Positions 35,660-45,063 are shown, counted from the stretch's first letter. The stretch: DNA of 64,000 nucleotides from Natronorubrum halophilum (GCF_003670115.1 NZ_QQTY01000001.1:1196526-1260525); one strand, 5' to 3'. Translations and numbers: made by a program. The notes: a model not told the origin generated them from the sequence alone.

Positions 35660-36589
35660 TCAGACGACGCGGTTCGTGAGCGCGTCGCCGTCCGCGAGTC
35701 GATCCGCGTTTTCGAGGACGATTTCGCCGATGTCGCGGAAGTAGTCCCGCGTGTAGGCCGCACAGTGAGGCGTGACGATCACCTCGTCCATCTCCCACAG
35801 CGGGGAGTCCTCGGGCAGCGGTTCCTCCTCGAAGACGTCCAGCGCTGCACCCTTGATGGTGTTCGACTCGAGGGCCTCGATTACCGCCGCCTCGTCCACG
35901 ACCGGGCCGCGGGCAACGTTGACGAAGTAGGCGTCGTCGCGCATGGCAGCGAACGCCTCGGCGTCGAAGAGGTGGTGCGTCTCGTCGGTCAGCGGCACGG
36001 TAACGATGACGAACTCGGCGTCGGCGATAGCCTCGAGTAGTTCGTCGTTCGGATGGATCTCCTCGAAGCCGGGGACCGGGTCGCCCGATCGCCGGACGCC
36101 CGTCACACGGACGCCGAGCGCGCCGAGGGTTTCCGCGGCGCCGCGGCCGAGCGTCCCGGTGCCGACGATACAGGCGGTCGTCCCCGGGAGGGTAAACGCC
36201 TCGTCCCACTCGGGGCGGTCCCACCGGCGCTGTTGCTGGTCGGCGACGTGATCGTGCAGTCGCCGGGAGAACGCCAGCAGGTACCCTGCGACCGTCTCGC
36301 CGACGGTCCGGTCGTGAATCCCCGTACTGTTGGTGAGAACGACGCCGTTGGCCTCGAAGTCGTCGAACGGAAACCGATCGACGCCCGCCTGAATGGAGTG
36401 AACCCAGTTCAGGCCGAGGAACGCCTCGCGGTACTCGAGGGTGACGACGGCGTCGCAGGTCCCGATCTCGTCGTCGCCGATGACGTCGACGGGAACCGGA
36501 AGTCCCGACAGGAATCCCGCGAGTTCCGACGGCGGAAACACCGCGTCGACCGAATCGTGAACCCCGAGTCGCTCGAGTTCGAATTGCAT
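35660..36589 (-). CDS. D-2-hydroxyacid dehydrogenase
   Basis: 309 residues from the ATG at 36589. NAD(P)-binding motif CIVGTGTLGRGAAETLGALG and the catalytic set: Arg in VNVARGPVVDEAAV, Glu nearby and His in EVIVTPHCAAYTRDY. The length and N-terminus (MQFELERLGVHDSV) resemble the haloarchaeal enzyme that reduces 2-ketoacids to D-2-hydroxyacids (known from Haloferax mediterranei, by memory). An in-frame ATG at 36673 adds a low-complexity serine/acid stretch and is less likely. Confidence 0.9.
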   Translation of the reverse strand: MQFELERLGVHDSVDAVFPPSELAGFLSGLPVPVDVIGDDEIGTCDAVVTLEYREAFLGLNWVHSIQAGVDRFPFDDFEANGVVLTNSTGIHDRTVGETVAGYLLAFSRRLHDHVADQQQRRWDRPEWDEAFTLPGTTACIVGTGTLGRGAAETLGALGVRVTGVRRSGDPVPGFEEIHPNDELLEAIADAEFVIVTVPLTDETHHLFDAEAFAAMRDDAYFVNVARGPVVDEAAVIEALESNTIKGAALDVFEEEPLPEDSPLWEMDEVIVTPHCAAYTRDYFRDIGEIVLENADRLADGDALTNRVV

Positions 36590-37037
36590 GGGTGTGGGTA
36601 CGGACGAACTCGAGTTGAACCTTTCCAGAGAAGACTCGCCTTCGGCATCGTTGCTGGAGTCTGCGTCGGACAAAGGATAGTGTTCATTCGGTGGGCTAAC
36701 CTTTTGCTCTGCGCTCCCTCGCTGGCGCTCGATCGCTCGGCAAAACGTTGATGAAAAGCACTCCTCCCTCCCCTCCGGGTCGGTCGTCGGCCCGCTCGCT
36801 CCCTTCGGTCGCTCGCGGTGAGTGCACCGTTCTTCGCCTCTACTGACAATCGATCCGCGAAGTCGGTCGACTACTGGAACTACTGAGGGGACGGTTCAGA
36901 GACGGTGCCGTCGCCGGGTACTTCGAAAGGGCGGCTCAGGAAAAATCCTCGTCACAAGGGGCTCAGAGGGGGTAACAGTTCGTCACAGCCGCCGTCGTCG
37001 AGTACGCCCTCGAGGGGTTTCCGTCTATCGCTTCTCG
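36590..37037. other. Intergenic region downstream of the Nudix-eIF2B gene
   Basis: About 450 bases, GC-rich, with several short stretches of GCTCG-type sequence (for example near 36708-36740 and 36781-36815) that form weak imperfect inverted repeats, as common in haloarchaeal intergenic DNA. No ORF with acidic composition or domain was seen. The promoter of the dehydrogenase gene must lie within the left part. Confidence 0.4.
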
Positions 37038-38420
37038 CTACCGATCGCGCCACCCTTCGAACCCGCGTAGCGCTTCGACCACGCCCTCGAGAGCGCCGGG
37101 ATCGAGTGCCCCGTGCTCGGTGATGAACTCGGTAACGCAATCCGCAGGTGTCACGTCGAACGTCGGGTTCAGCACGTCGATCGACGCCTCCCCGTCGTAC
37201 ACGTCCGAACGAGCGCCGGACTCGAGGTTCGTCTCCTCGCGGGTCGAGAGCTTATCGGTCGCGGCGACGACGGATACCGGAATCCCCTCGCGAGCGGCGG
37301 CGAGCGCCAGCGTCCGCGTGCCGGTCTTGTTCACCACGGAGCCGTCGGCGAGCACCGTATCCGCGCCGACCACGACCTGATCGACCTCCTCGCTCGAGAG
37401 GACGTGCGCCACAGCGGCGTCGGTGTGGACCGCCACGGGACAGTCGATCGCGTCGTCTGCCGCCAGTTCCTCGGCGACGGCGATCCCCTCCCGCGCCGGC
37501 CGGGATTCGGCGACGAACACCCGCGACGGGTCGCCGCCGCGGAGTGCCTCGAGAACGGTCCCCGACCGCGAGAGGGTCGCGATGGCCCCCTCGAGGCGCT
37601 CGCTCGCGTTCGTCGCCGCGTCGTCGTCGGCCGACAGCGCGCGATCGATATTCGAGACCGCCGACTCGAGGACGGCCGGTGCGCTGGCGGGTTCGCCATC
37701 GGGCGCGGCGTCCGCCGTCGCGTCGGCCATCGCCCGATTGACCCGGTTGCGAAGGACGGCCATCGAGGGTCGAGCCTCGAGTACTCGGCCGGCGAGTTCG
37801 GCGAGTTCGTCCCACTCTCCGTCCGGATCCGCTCCCGCGTCGGCGCGCTCCCCGACGAGCAACCCCGCGCGGTCGCGCACCACCTCGAGCGCGCGGATCG
37901 ACAGGTATGCAGCGCCGTGTTCGTCGTCGGCCGCGATCGATCGGACGGTCGGCGCGACCCGCTCGTAGGCGGTCCACAGCTCGGGGACCGTCTCGCGGTC
38001 GCCGTCCGCGTCCCCGCCGCCGAGCAGCATCTCGGTCGGCGCGACCCACTCGAGGGCGTCGTGTTCCTCGCTCAGTTCGACCTCGCGGGTGTCGCAATCG
38101 AACAGGAAGGGATGGACGATCCACTCGCGCTCTATATCCGGGTCCTCGAACTGAACCGGTCGACCGGAGCGGACGAACGAAACGGTGTCGCCCGGTTCGA
38201 GGCCCGTCTCCTCGCGGATTTCGGCGCGGACCTGCTCGTCGGGATCGCCTTCCGCAAAGCCGGAGACGCCGCCCCACCGGCCGGCGTAGGTGCCGACGGT
38301 GTCGCTGCGACGCAACAGCAGTACTTCGCCACGATTTCGAAGGAACGCGGTGACGACGCGGCTCGGTTCGTCCTCGCTCCCGCGGTCGCTTCCGCTTTCG
38401 CTCCCCGATCGATCGCTCAT
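37038..38420 (-). CDS. Nudix domain fused to eIF-2B alpha/R15P isomerase-like domain
   Basis: 460 residues from the ATG at 38420. N-terminal Nudix hydrolase (about 20-150: LRNRGEVLLLRRSDTVG and the Nudix box GFAEGDPDEQVRAEIREETGLE). The C-terminal half (about 190-455) is of the eIF-2B/ribose-1,5-bisphosphate isomerase type, with VVVGADTVLADGSVVNKTGT. The position where isomerases carry a catalytic Cys reads IATLSRSGTVLEAL, without Cys, so isomerase activity is doubtful. A regulatory or nucleotide-sensing role is plausible. It is transcribed divergently from a ribbon-helix-helix gene (146-base gap). Confidence 0.85.
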   Translation of the reverse strand: MSDRSGSESGSDRGSEDEPSRVVTAFLRNRGEVLLLRRSDTVGTYAGRWGGVSGFAEGDPDEQVRAEIREETGLEPGDTVSFVRSGRPVQFEDPDIEREWIVHPFLFDCDTREVELSEEHDALEWVAPTEMLLGGGDADGDRETVPELWTAYERVAPTVRSIAADDEHGAAYLSIRALEVVRDRAGLLVGERADAGADPDGEWDELAELAGRVLEARPSMAVLRNRVNRAMADATADAAPDGEPASAPAVLESAVSNIDRALSADDDAATNASERLEGAIATLSRSGTVLEALRGGDPSRVFVAESRPAREGIAVAEELAADDAIDCPVAVHTDAAVAHVLSSEEVDQVVVGADTVLADGSVVNKTGTRTLALAAAREGIPVSVVAATDKLSTREETNLESGARSDVYDGEASIDVLNPTFDVTPADCVTEFITEHGALDPGALEGVVEALRGFEGWRDR

Positions 38421-38566
38421 ACGCGAGCCGACGGTCGGCCGGTGGGAATCGCTTTCGGCTTTCGGGCCCAAATCCGGTCGGTTCGGGGGGTATCGGAGTC
38501 GCGACGGACGCTGAGTCGTACGGGACGTGCCGTGAACTATACCCGTCTCGCGTTCCACGTGAGAGC

Positions 38567-39112
38567 ATGACACAGCGCGTAACCGTCTCGCTCGACGAGG
38601 ACTCGCACGCGGCACTCGAGACGCTGCTGGCCGAGACGGGGAAGGGACAGAGCGAGATCGTCCGCCGCGCGCTCGCCTTCTACGCCGCGAACTTCGAGGC
38701 GGCGAGCGGACGGCCGAGCGACAACTTGGAACAGTACTATCAGATGCTCACCTCGGGCGAACACGTGCTGCTGGACGTCGACTTCCTTCACGCCTTTCTC
38801 GAGCACTGCTACGCGGGGGACGATCCCGATCCGGCGTTCATCGAGGCGGCCGATCGGGTCTCGGACTATCACGCCCGCGAGTACGCGGCCCGGTTCGACG
38901 AGGTCGGCGAACTGCTCGAGTGGCTCTCGTTCTGTGGCTTTCTCGACGTTCGCCGGGAGGAAGACGACGTCTACCACATCGTCTTCCCCTCCGAGGCGAT
39001 CCGCTGGTTCATGACGCGCTTTATCGAACGCAGTACGGTCGACATGCCGACGGAGATCGACGTCGACCAGGGCGTCTCGAAGGTGATCGTGACCGAACGC
39101 TCGAGCGACTGA
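38567..39112 (+). CDS. Ribbon-helix-helix (CopG-like) regulator
   Basis: 181 residues. N-terminal ribbon-helix-helix of about 45 residues (QRVTVSLDEDSHAALETLL and SEIVRRALAFYAANF), then an unrecognised helical domain with aromatic residues (SDNLEQYYQMLTSGEHVLLD) and an acidic C-terminus. It probably binds DNA as a dimer; the C-terminal part may sense a ligand or protein. It lies just upstream, on the same strand, of the Nramp-like gene, so it is a candidate regulator of that operon. Confidence 0.82.
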   Translation: MTQRVTVSLDEDSHAALETLLAETGKGQSEIVRRALAFYAANFEAASGRPSDNLEQYYQMLTSGEHVLLDVDFLHAFLEHCYAGDDPDPAFIEAADRVSDYHAREYAARFDEVGELLEWLSFCGFLDVRREEDDVYHIVFPSEAIRWFMTRFIERSTVDMPTEIDVDQGVSKVIVTERSSD

Positions 39113-39140
39113 CGTCGACGAAACCACCGCCTCACACGAG

Positions 39141-39196
39141 TTCATACGAATTCATACGACGATCACCAACTCCGAATCGCAGGTTCGATTCGTATG
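39141..39196 (+). promoter_or_regulatory. Candidate operator before the Nramp-like operon
   Basis: TTCATACGA is directly repeated at 39141-39149 and 39151-39159, and the inverse form TTCGTATG occurs at 39189-39196 opposite CATACGAA at 39143-39150 (38-base spacing). All lie in the 153-base gap before the transporter gene. A weak promoter-like run follows at about 39207-39217. Confidence 0.45.
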
Positions 39197-39265
39197 TCCG
39201 GTTCTTAACAACCTTTTTGCCCGCTTCGGAGAGGGTTGTGTGTGGACATACATCATGGGTGTAAC

Positions 39266-40471
39266 ATGGGAGTCATAGACCGACTGAAGGCGATCGGGCC
39301 GGGCGCGCTGGTTGCGGCAGCGTTCGTCGGTCCGGGAACCGTCACGACCGCGAGCGTCATCGGGGCGGAGTACGCGTACCTGCTCGTGTGGACGATCGCG
39401 TTCTCGATCCTGGCGACGATCGTGCTGCAGGAGATGAGCGCGCGACTGGGATTGATTTCGAAGGAAGGACTGGGCGAGGCGTTTCGCGGCGAGTTCTCGA
39501 ACCCGATCGCGAGGGGCGCGACTATCGCGCTCGTCGTGAGCGCGATCGGCATCGGCACGGCGGCGTTCCAGACGGGGAACATCGTCGGCGGGGCCGCCGG
39601 CCTCGCGACGATCACCGGCGTCGGCGAGAACGTCTGGGGGCCAGCGATCGGGCTGGTCGCCGCGGCCTTGCTGTGGTCGGGCAACTACAAGCTGATCGAA
39701 CGGGTTTTCATCGGTCTCGTCACCGTCATGGGCCTCGCGTTCGTGCTCAACGCGATCATCGTCCGACCCGACCTCGGCGCGCTCGGCGGCGGCCTCGTGC
39801 CGACGGTTCCCGAGGGTTCGGCGTATCTGATCGCCGGTCTCGTCGGGACCACCGTCGTCGGCTACAACCTGTTCTTACACGCGAGTACCGTCCAGGAGCG
39901 CTGGGACGGCCCCGACGACCTCGCGGAGTGTCGCACCGATACGATCGGAATGATCCTCGTCGGCGGGCTCATCACGACCTCGATCGTCGTCACGGCCGCC
40001 GCGGTGTTCCCCGAGGGAACCCAGATCGGCAACGTCGGCGAGATGGCCGACCAGCTCGAGCCGGTCTTCGGCGGCTACGCGCTCACCTTCTTCGCGATCG
40101 GACTCTTCGCGGCCGGCTTCACGAGCGCGATGAGCGCGCCGCTGGCGGGAGCGTACGCGACCGCCGGTGTGCTCGGCTGGGAGCACGACCTGAAATCGAC
40201 TCGATTCCGCGCGATCTGGATGACGATCCTCGGCACCGGCATCGTCTTCTCGGCGCTGGATTACAACCCGGTCGAGGTCATCGTCTTCGCGCAGGTCGCC
40301 AACGGCCTGTTGTTGCCGATTCTCGCCGTCTTCCTCATTTACGCGATGAACAACGACGAACTGCTCGGCGAACACACGAACACGACCCTCCAGAACGTCC
40401 TCGGCGGGCTCGTCACGCTCGTCGTGGTCGGAATCGGTCTGCAGACGCTCTACGACGTGCTGATCCTCTAA
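39266..40471 (+). CDS. Nramp-fold transporter lacking canonical metal ligands
   Basis: 401 residues with about 11 membrane segments, aligned with the Nramp family at both ends. In TM1 the metal-binding DPGN is GPGT (residues 22-25), and in TM6 the MPHN motif is VGYN (residues 198-201), so the Asp, Asn and Met that bind Mn/Fe in standard members are all absent. The following LFLHAST matches Nramp TM6. It is unlikely to transport divalent metals in the usual way. The stop is 4 bases before hydantoinase A, so it is in one operon with HyuA, HyuB and a racemase-like gene; the transported compound may be the lactam or hydantoin they act on. The Met at 39266 fits the conserved N-terminus; 39236 is also in frame. 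Confidence 0.85.
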   Translation: MGVIDRLKAIGPGALVAAAFVGPGTVTTASVIGAEYAYLLVWTIAFSILATIVLQEMSARLGLISKEGLGEAFRGEFSNPIARGATIALVVSAIGIGTAAFQTGNIVGGAAGLATITGVGENVWGPAIGLVAAALLWSGNYKLIERVFIGLVTVMGLAFVLNAIIVRPDLGALGGGLVPTVPEGSAYLIAGLVGTTVVGYNLFLHASTVQERWDGPDDLAECRTDTIGMILVGGLITTSIVVTAAAVFPEGTQIGNVGEMADQLEPVFGGYALTFFAIGLFAAGFTSAMSAPLAGAYATAGVLGWEHDLKSTRFRAIWMTILGTGIVFSALDYNPVEVIVFAQVANGLLLPILAVFLIYAMNNDELLGEHTNTTLQNVLGGLVTLVVVGIGLQTLYDVLIL

Positions 40472-40475
40472 GCGA

Positions 40476-42626
40476 ATGAATTCAAACGACTGCGACACGA
40501 ATTCGAACGTATCGATGGACGACCACACCGCGCGAACCGACGGCGGCGATCGCCCAACCGCCCTGCGCGCCGACGGCGGCCGCCGCTCGAGCGACGACAC
40601 CCGGATCGGGGTCGACGTCGGCGGCACCTTCACCGACGTGGCGCTTACCGTCGACGATCGTCTGGTCACCGCGAAGGTGCCGACGACCGATCCGCAGCAA
40701 CTCGGCGTCCTCGAGGGCATCCGAAAGGCCTGCGACCGAGCGGCTATCGACCCCGGCGAGATCGACGCGTTCGCCCACGCGATGACCGTTTCGGTGAACG
40801 CCCTCCTCGAGCGCGGCGGCGCGAAGACGGCGCTCGTCACGACCGAGGGGTTCCGGGACGTCCTCGAGATCGGTCGGCAGAATCGTCCGGATCTGTACGA
40901 TCTCGAGGCCGAGAAGCCGGACCCCCTCGTCCCGCGCCAGCGCCGGTTCGAAATCGGGGAGCGAACGACGACCGAGGGTATCGAGCGGCCGGCCGATCCC
41001 GACGAGGTTCGCGACCTCGCGGCGACGCTGCGCGAGTCGGACGTCGAAGCGGTCGCCGTCTGCCTCCTGCACGCCTACGCCGACCCCGAAAACGAGCGCC
41101 TCGTCGCCGAGACGCTGCGCGAGGAGTGCGAGGTTCCGGTTTCGGCCTCCCACGAGGTGCTCGCGGAGTTCCGCGAGTTCGAGCGCACGTCGACGACGAC
41201 GGTCGACGCGTACGTTCGGCCGGCGATCGACCGCTACGTCGGTCGACTGGTCGACGAAGCCGAGGACGCGGGGATTCCCGCACCGCGGATCATGCAGGCC
41301 AACGGCGGCATCGCCGATCCCGAAACCGTTCGGGAACACGCGGTCACGACGACGCTGTCCGGCCCCGCCGCGGGCGTCGTCGGCGCTGCGGCGACCGTCG
41401 ACGACGCCGACGTCGAGGGGCTGGTCACCTTCGACATGGGCGGAACCTCGAGCGACGTGAGCCTCGTCCGGGACGGCCGGGCCGAGCGGACGACCGACGC
41501 CGAGATCGACGGGCTGCCGATCCGGACGCCGATAGTCGACGTGAACACCGTCGGCGCGGGCGGCGGGTCGATCGCGTGGGTCGACGCCGGCGGTGCGCTG
41601 CGCGTCGGCCCGCGCTCCGCAGGCGCCGACCCCGGACCCGCCTGTTACGGCCGCGGCGGCACCGAGCCGACCGTGACCGACGCCAACGTCGTGCTCGGCT
41701 ACATCGGTCCCGAGACCGCGCTCGGCGGCGAGATGACCCTCGACGTCGAGGCCGCCCGCGCGTCCCTCGAGCGACTGGCCGACGAAGCCGGCCTCGAGAG
41801 CGCGCTCGAAGCAGCCCGCGGGGTCTACCGCGTGGCGAACGCGACGATGACCCGGACGATTCGCGCGGTGACGGTCGAGCGAGGGCACGATCCCCGCGAA
41901 TTCGCCGTCGTCGCCTTCGGCGGTGCGGGACCGATGCACGCCGCCGCGCTGGCTGACTCGCTCGAGGTGGATCGGGTGGTCGTCCCGCGACCGGGCGGCG
42001 TGCTCTCCGCGTTCGGACTGCTCGCGGCCGACGAGAGCTACGACGCCGTGCGAACGGTGGGCGTCGAACTTGACACGGCCGATCCGGCCGAACTCGAGGA
42101 GGTGTACGACGGCCTCGTCGCCGACGTGCTCGCGGACGCGTCCGATCCGGACGCGGCGCGGGTCGAACGCGCCGCGGACTGTCGATACGCGGGTCAGAGC
42201 TTCGAGTTGACCGTTCCCGTCGACGAGTCGTTCGATGCGACGGCGGTGGCCGAACGGTTCCACGAGGCCCACGAGCGCGCGTACGGCTACGCGATGGACG
42301 AATCGCTCGAGGTCGTCAACCTGCGCGCGACGGCGACGATCCCGGGGACGGAGCCCGCGGTCCGCCACGACGGGACGGGCGACGCCCGCCTCGGTACCCG
42401 AGAAGCGCAGTTCCCCGGCACCGGCGAGAGCGGTACCGGGCCGCGAGAGACGACCGTCTACGACCGCGATCGCCTCGAGTCGGGGACGACGGTTTCGGGT
42501 CCGGCGGTCCTCGAGCAAGCCGAGAGCACCACCGTCGTCCCGCCGAACTGGGGCGGCGAAATTCTCGACGACGGAACGCTCGTGATGAGTCGAACGGCGG
42601 ACGAGGAGGAGGTGAGCGAGCGATGA
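40476..42626 (+). CDS. hyuA: Hydantoinase/oxoprolinase family, subunit A
   Basis: 716 residues. The ATPase-like N-terminus begins with GVDVGGTFTDVAL after a 40-residue polar lead (an alternative ATG is at 40515). Family blocks: MTVSVNALLERGGAKTALVTT, EFREFERTSTTTVDAYV, IMQANGGIADPETV and MGGTSSDVSLV. It opens a cyclic amide (5-oxoproline, N-methylhydantoin or related) with ATP together with subunit B. The gene overlaps hyuB by four bases (ATGA). Substrate is not predictable. Confidence 0.92.
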   Translation: MNSNDCDTNSNVSMDDHTARTDGGDRPTALRADGGRRSSDDTRIGVDVGGTFTDVALTVDDRLVTAKVPTTDPQQLGVLEGIRKACDRAAIDPGEIDAFAHAMTVSVNALLERGGAKTALVTTEGFRDVLEIGRQNRPDLYDLEAEKPDPLVPRQRRFEIGERTTTEGIERPADPDEVRDLAATLRESDVEAVAVCLLHAYADPENERLVAETLREECEVPVSASHEVLAEFREFERTSTTTVDAYVRPAIDRYVGRLVDEAEDAGIPAPRIMQANGGIADPETVREHAVTTTLSGPAAGVVGAAATVDDADVEGLVTFDMGGTSSDVSLVRDGRAERTTDAEIDGLPIRTPIVDVNTVGAGGGSIAWVDAGGALRVGPRSAGADPGPACYGRGGTEPTVTDANVVLGYIGPETALGGEMTLDVEAARASLERLADEAGLESALEAARGVYRVANATMTRTIRAVTVERGHDPREFAVVAFGGAGPMHAAALADSLEVDRVVVPRPGGVLSAFGLLAADESYDAVRTVGVELDTADPAELEEVYDGLVADVLADASDPDAARVERAADCRYAGQSFELTVPVDESFDATAVAERFHEAHERAYGYAMDESLEVVNLRATATIPGTEPAVRHDGTGDARLGTREAQFPGTGESGTGPRETTVYDRDRLESGTTVSGPAVLEQAESTTVVPPNWGGEILDDGTLVMSRTADEEEVSER

Positions 42627-44308
42627 CGAGAGAGACGAACACCGAAAACGATTCCGACGACAGCATCGATCCGGTGACCCTCGAGGTCCTCCGGAATCAA
42701 CTCGAGAGCGTCGCCGAGGAGATGGGACAGACGCTGATCCGCGGCGCGTACTCGCCGAACATCAAGGAGCGCCGGGACTGCTCGACGGCCCTGTTCGACG
42801 CCGACGGGCGGATGATCGCGCAGGCCGAGCACATCCCGGTTCACCTCGGGGCGATGCCCGCGGCCGTCGATGCGGTGCTCGAGTACGATCCGCGGCCCGG
42901 CGACGTCTTCGTCCTCAACGACCCCTTCACGGGCGGGACGCACCTGCCGGACGTGACGATGGTCTCGCCCATCGCACCCGGGAACAGCGGGGCTGGCGAA
43001 AGCGAAACCGACGGCGACGCAGCCGACGAGATCGTCGGTTTCGCCGTCTCGCGAGCCCACCACGCCGACGTCGGCGGGATGACCCCCGGCAGCATGCCCG
43101 CCGGGGCGCAGGAGATCTATCAGGAGGGGCTTCGACTCCCGCCGACCCGACTCGTCGAGGGTGGCGAACGTCGTACGGACGTACAGTCGCTGATCCTCGC
43201 GAACATCCGCAACCCGACCGAGCGCCGGGCCGATCTGCGCGCGCAACTGGCGGCGAACGAACGCGCCGAAACCCGGCTCGCGGCGCTCTTCGAAGAGCAC
43301 GGCCGCGAGACGGTGCTTCGGGGGTTCGACACCGTCATCGACTACTCCCGCGAGCGGATCGAAGACGAGATCGCGGCGCTGCCCGACGGCACCTACGAGG
43401 CGAGCGACCGCCTCGAGGGCGACGGCGTCACCGACGACGATATCGAGATTACGGTGGCGGTGACGATCGACGGAACGACGGTCGACGTCGACTTTGCGGG
43501 GAGCGCGGGGCAACTCGAGGGGAATCTCAACGCCCCGATCGCGGTCGCAAAGAGCGCGGTTTACTTCGTCGTGCGCTGTATCACGGACCCCGAGATCCCG
43601 CCGAATCACGGCTGTTACGAGCCCGTTAGCGTGCACGCGCCCGAAGGATCGCTCCTGAATCCGGAGCCGCCCGCGGCGGTCGTAGGCGGTAACGTAGAGA
43701 CCAGCCAGCGCGTCACGGACGTCGTCTTCACCGCGCTCGCGGGAGCCGCACCGGAACGCGTACCCGCCCAGGGCCAGGGAACGATGAACAACCTGACCAT
43801 CGGCGCGCGCGACGGCTCGTTCACCTACTACGAGACCATCGGCGGCGGCTTCGGCGCTCGAGCCGATCGCGACGGGATGGACGGCGTGCAGGTCGGCATG
43901 ACGAACACGCTGAACACGCCCATCGAGTCCCTCGAGACCGAGTATCCGCTCCGGGTCGAGCGCTACGCGCTCCGCCCGAACAGCGGCGGCCGCGGTCGGT
44001 TCCGGGGTGGGTTGGGTCTCGAGCGAACCGTCACCGTCGAGACGGACGCGACGGTGTCGCTGCTGACCGAACGGCGTCGCCACGCGCCGAAGGGCGTCGC
44101 AGGCGGCGAGAACGGCGCACTCGGCGAGAACCTGATCGACGGAGAGCCGGTGCCCGCGAAGACGACCGTCGACGTCGACGCCGGGGCGACGGTCGCCGTC
44201 CGGACGCCCGGCGGCGGTGGACACGGAGAGCCGAACGAGCGCGATGCGGCGGCGCTCGAGACCGACCGCGCCGCTGGAAAACGAACCGAGTCGGACGAGG
44301 AGGTGTGA
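42623..44308 (+). CDS. hyuB: Hydantoinase/oxoprolinase family, subunit B
   Basis: 561 residues. Signature blocks: DPVTLEVLRNQLESVAEEMG, LIRGAYSPNIKERRDCSTAL, VFVLNDPFTGGTHLPDVTM, and GGGFGARADRDGMDGVQVGMTN with VERYALRPNSGGRGRFRGG. It works with HyuA as a complex; both subunits are needed in known members. The stop overlaps the following start by four bases, so HyuA, HyuB and the racemase-like enzyme are co-translated. Confidence 0.92.
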   Translation: MTRETNTENDSDDSIDPVTLEVLRNQLESVAEEMGQTLIRGAYSPNIKERRDCSTALFDADGRMIAQAEHIPVHLGAMPAAVDAVLEYDPRPGDVFVLNDPFTGGTHLPDVTMVSPIAPGNSGAGESETDGDAADEIVGFAVSRAHHADVGGMTPGSMPAGAQEIYQEGLRLPPTRLVEGGERRTDVQSLILANIRNPTERRADLRAQLAANERAETRLAALFEEHGRETVLRGFDTVIDYSRERIEDEIAALPDGTYEASDRLEGDGVTDDDIEITVAVTIDGTTVDVDFAGSAGQLEGNLNAPIAVAKSAVYFVVRCITDPEIPPNHGCYEPVSVHAPEGSLLNPEPPAAVVGGNVETSQRVTDVVFTALAGAAPERVPAQGQGTMNNLTIGARDGSFTYYETIGGGFGARADRDGMDGVQVGMTNTLNTPIESLETEYPLRVERYALRPNSGGRGRFRGGLGLERTVTVETDATVSLLTERRRHAPKGVAGGENGALGENLIDGEPVPAKTTVDVDAGATVAVRTPGGGGHGEPNERDAAALETDRAAGKRTESDEEV

Positions 44309-45063
44309 TCGCCGTGGGACCCGACGCGAACGGCACACCCGTACAGGGCCGACTCGGGCTGATCGTTCCCTCCTCGAACGCGACGGCCGAACCGGAGTTC
44401 CGGCGGTGGCTGCCCGAGGAAATCACCGTCCACGCCGCGCGGATGGAACTCGAGTCGGTGACCGTCGACGCGCTGGACGCGATGAGCGACGATGCGGCGC
44501 GGGCCGCCGAGTTGCTTTCCCACGCCGACGTCGACGCGGTCGCCTACGCCTGCACCACCGGCAGCCTGATCCACGGACCGGGGTTCGACGCGGAACTCGA
44601 GGAGCAACTGCGGGAGGCGGCCGGCGTCCCCGCCGTCGCGACGGCCAGATCGGTGAGCCGCGCGCTCGAGGCGCTCGACGCCGAACGGATCGCGGTCGTG
44701 ACGCCCTACACCGCCGACCTCGACGCGAAGGAGCGCGACTTCCTCGAGGCCGCAGGGTTCGAAGTCGTCTCGATCGACGGGCGAGGACTCGAGGAGAACA
44801 CGGCGATCGGCGCGTTAGACGCCGACGACGCGTATCGGCAGGTGCTCGAGCACGTGGGGAGCGGCGTTGCCGACGATCTCGACGCCGTCTTCGTCTCCTG
44901 TACGAACTTCCGGTCGCTGGCCGCCGTCGAAGCTCTCAAGGCGAAACTCGAGGTGCCGGTGATCACGAGCAACGGCGCGACGCTGTGGGACGTCTGTGGG
45001 AGTTCGGGGCTCGAGATCGACCTCGACGGGCCGGGTGCGCTGTTCGACTGCGATCGGGCGTGA
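44305..45063 (+). CDS. Maleate isomerase/Asp-Glu-hydantoin racemase superfamily enzyme
   Basis: 252 residues. LGLIVPSSNATAEPEF opens the fold; two Cys are placed as in the catalytic pair of the family: YACTTGSLIHGPG and VFVSCTNFRSL. A TPYTADLDAKERDFLEAAGFEV block matches arylmalonate decarboxylase/maleate cis-trans isomerase relatives. In this operon it could racemise a hydantoin or an opened amino-acid product; this is inferred from neighbours. It ends with a likely IS-type or terminator hairpin 20 bases downstream. Confidence 0.85.
   Translation: MIAVGPDANGTPVQGRLGLIVPSSNATAEPEFRRWLPEEITVHAARMELESVTVDALDAMSDDAARAAELLSHADVDAVAYACTTGSLIHGPGFDAELEEQLREAAGVPAVATARSVSRALEALDAERIAVVTPYTADLDAKERDFLEAAGFEVVSIDGRGLEENTAIGALDADDAYRQVLEHVGSGVADDLDAVFVSCTNFRSLAAVEALKAKLEVPVITSNGATLWDVCGSSGLEIDLDGPGALFDCDRA

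Noticed and set aside
33471..36224. 917-codon minus-strand frame
   Set aside because: It crosses EngB and the deacetylase antisense and the hydroxyacid dehydrogenase in another frame, with arginine/valine-rich composition and no domain.
40482..42518. 678-codon minus-strand frame
   Set aside because: Shadow of hyuA; high GC at third positions suppresses antisense stops.
42458..44338. 626-codon minus-strand frame
   Set aside because: Shadow of hyuB with no recognisable motif.
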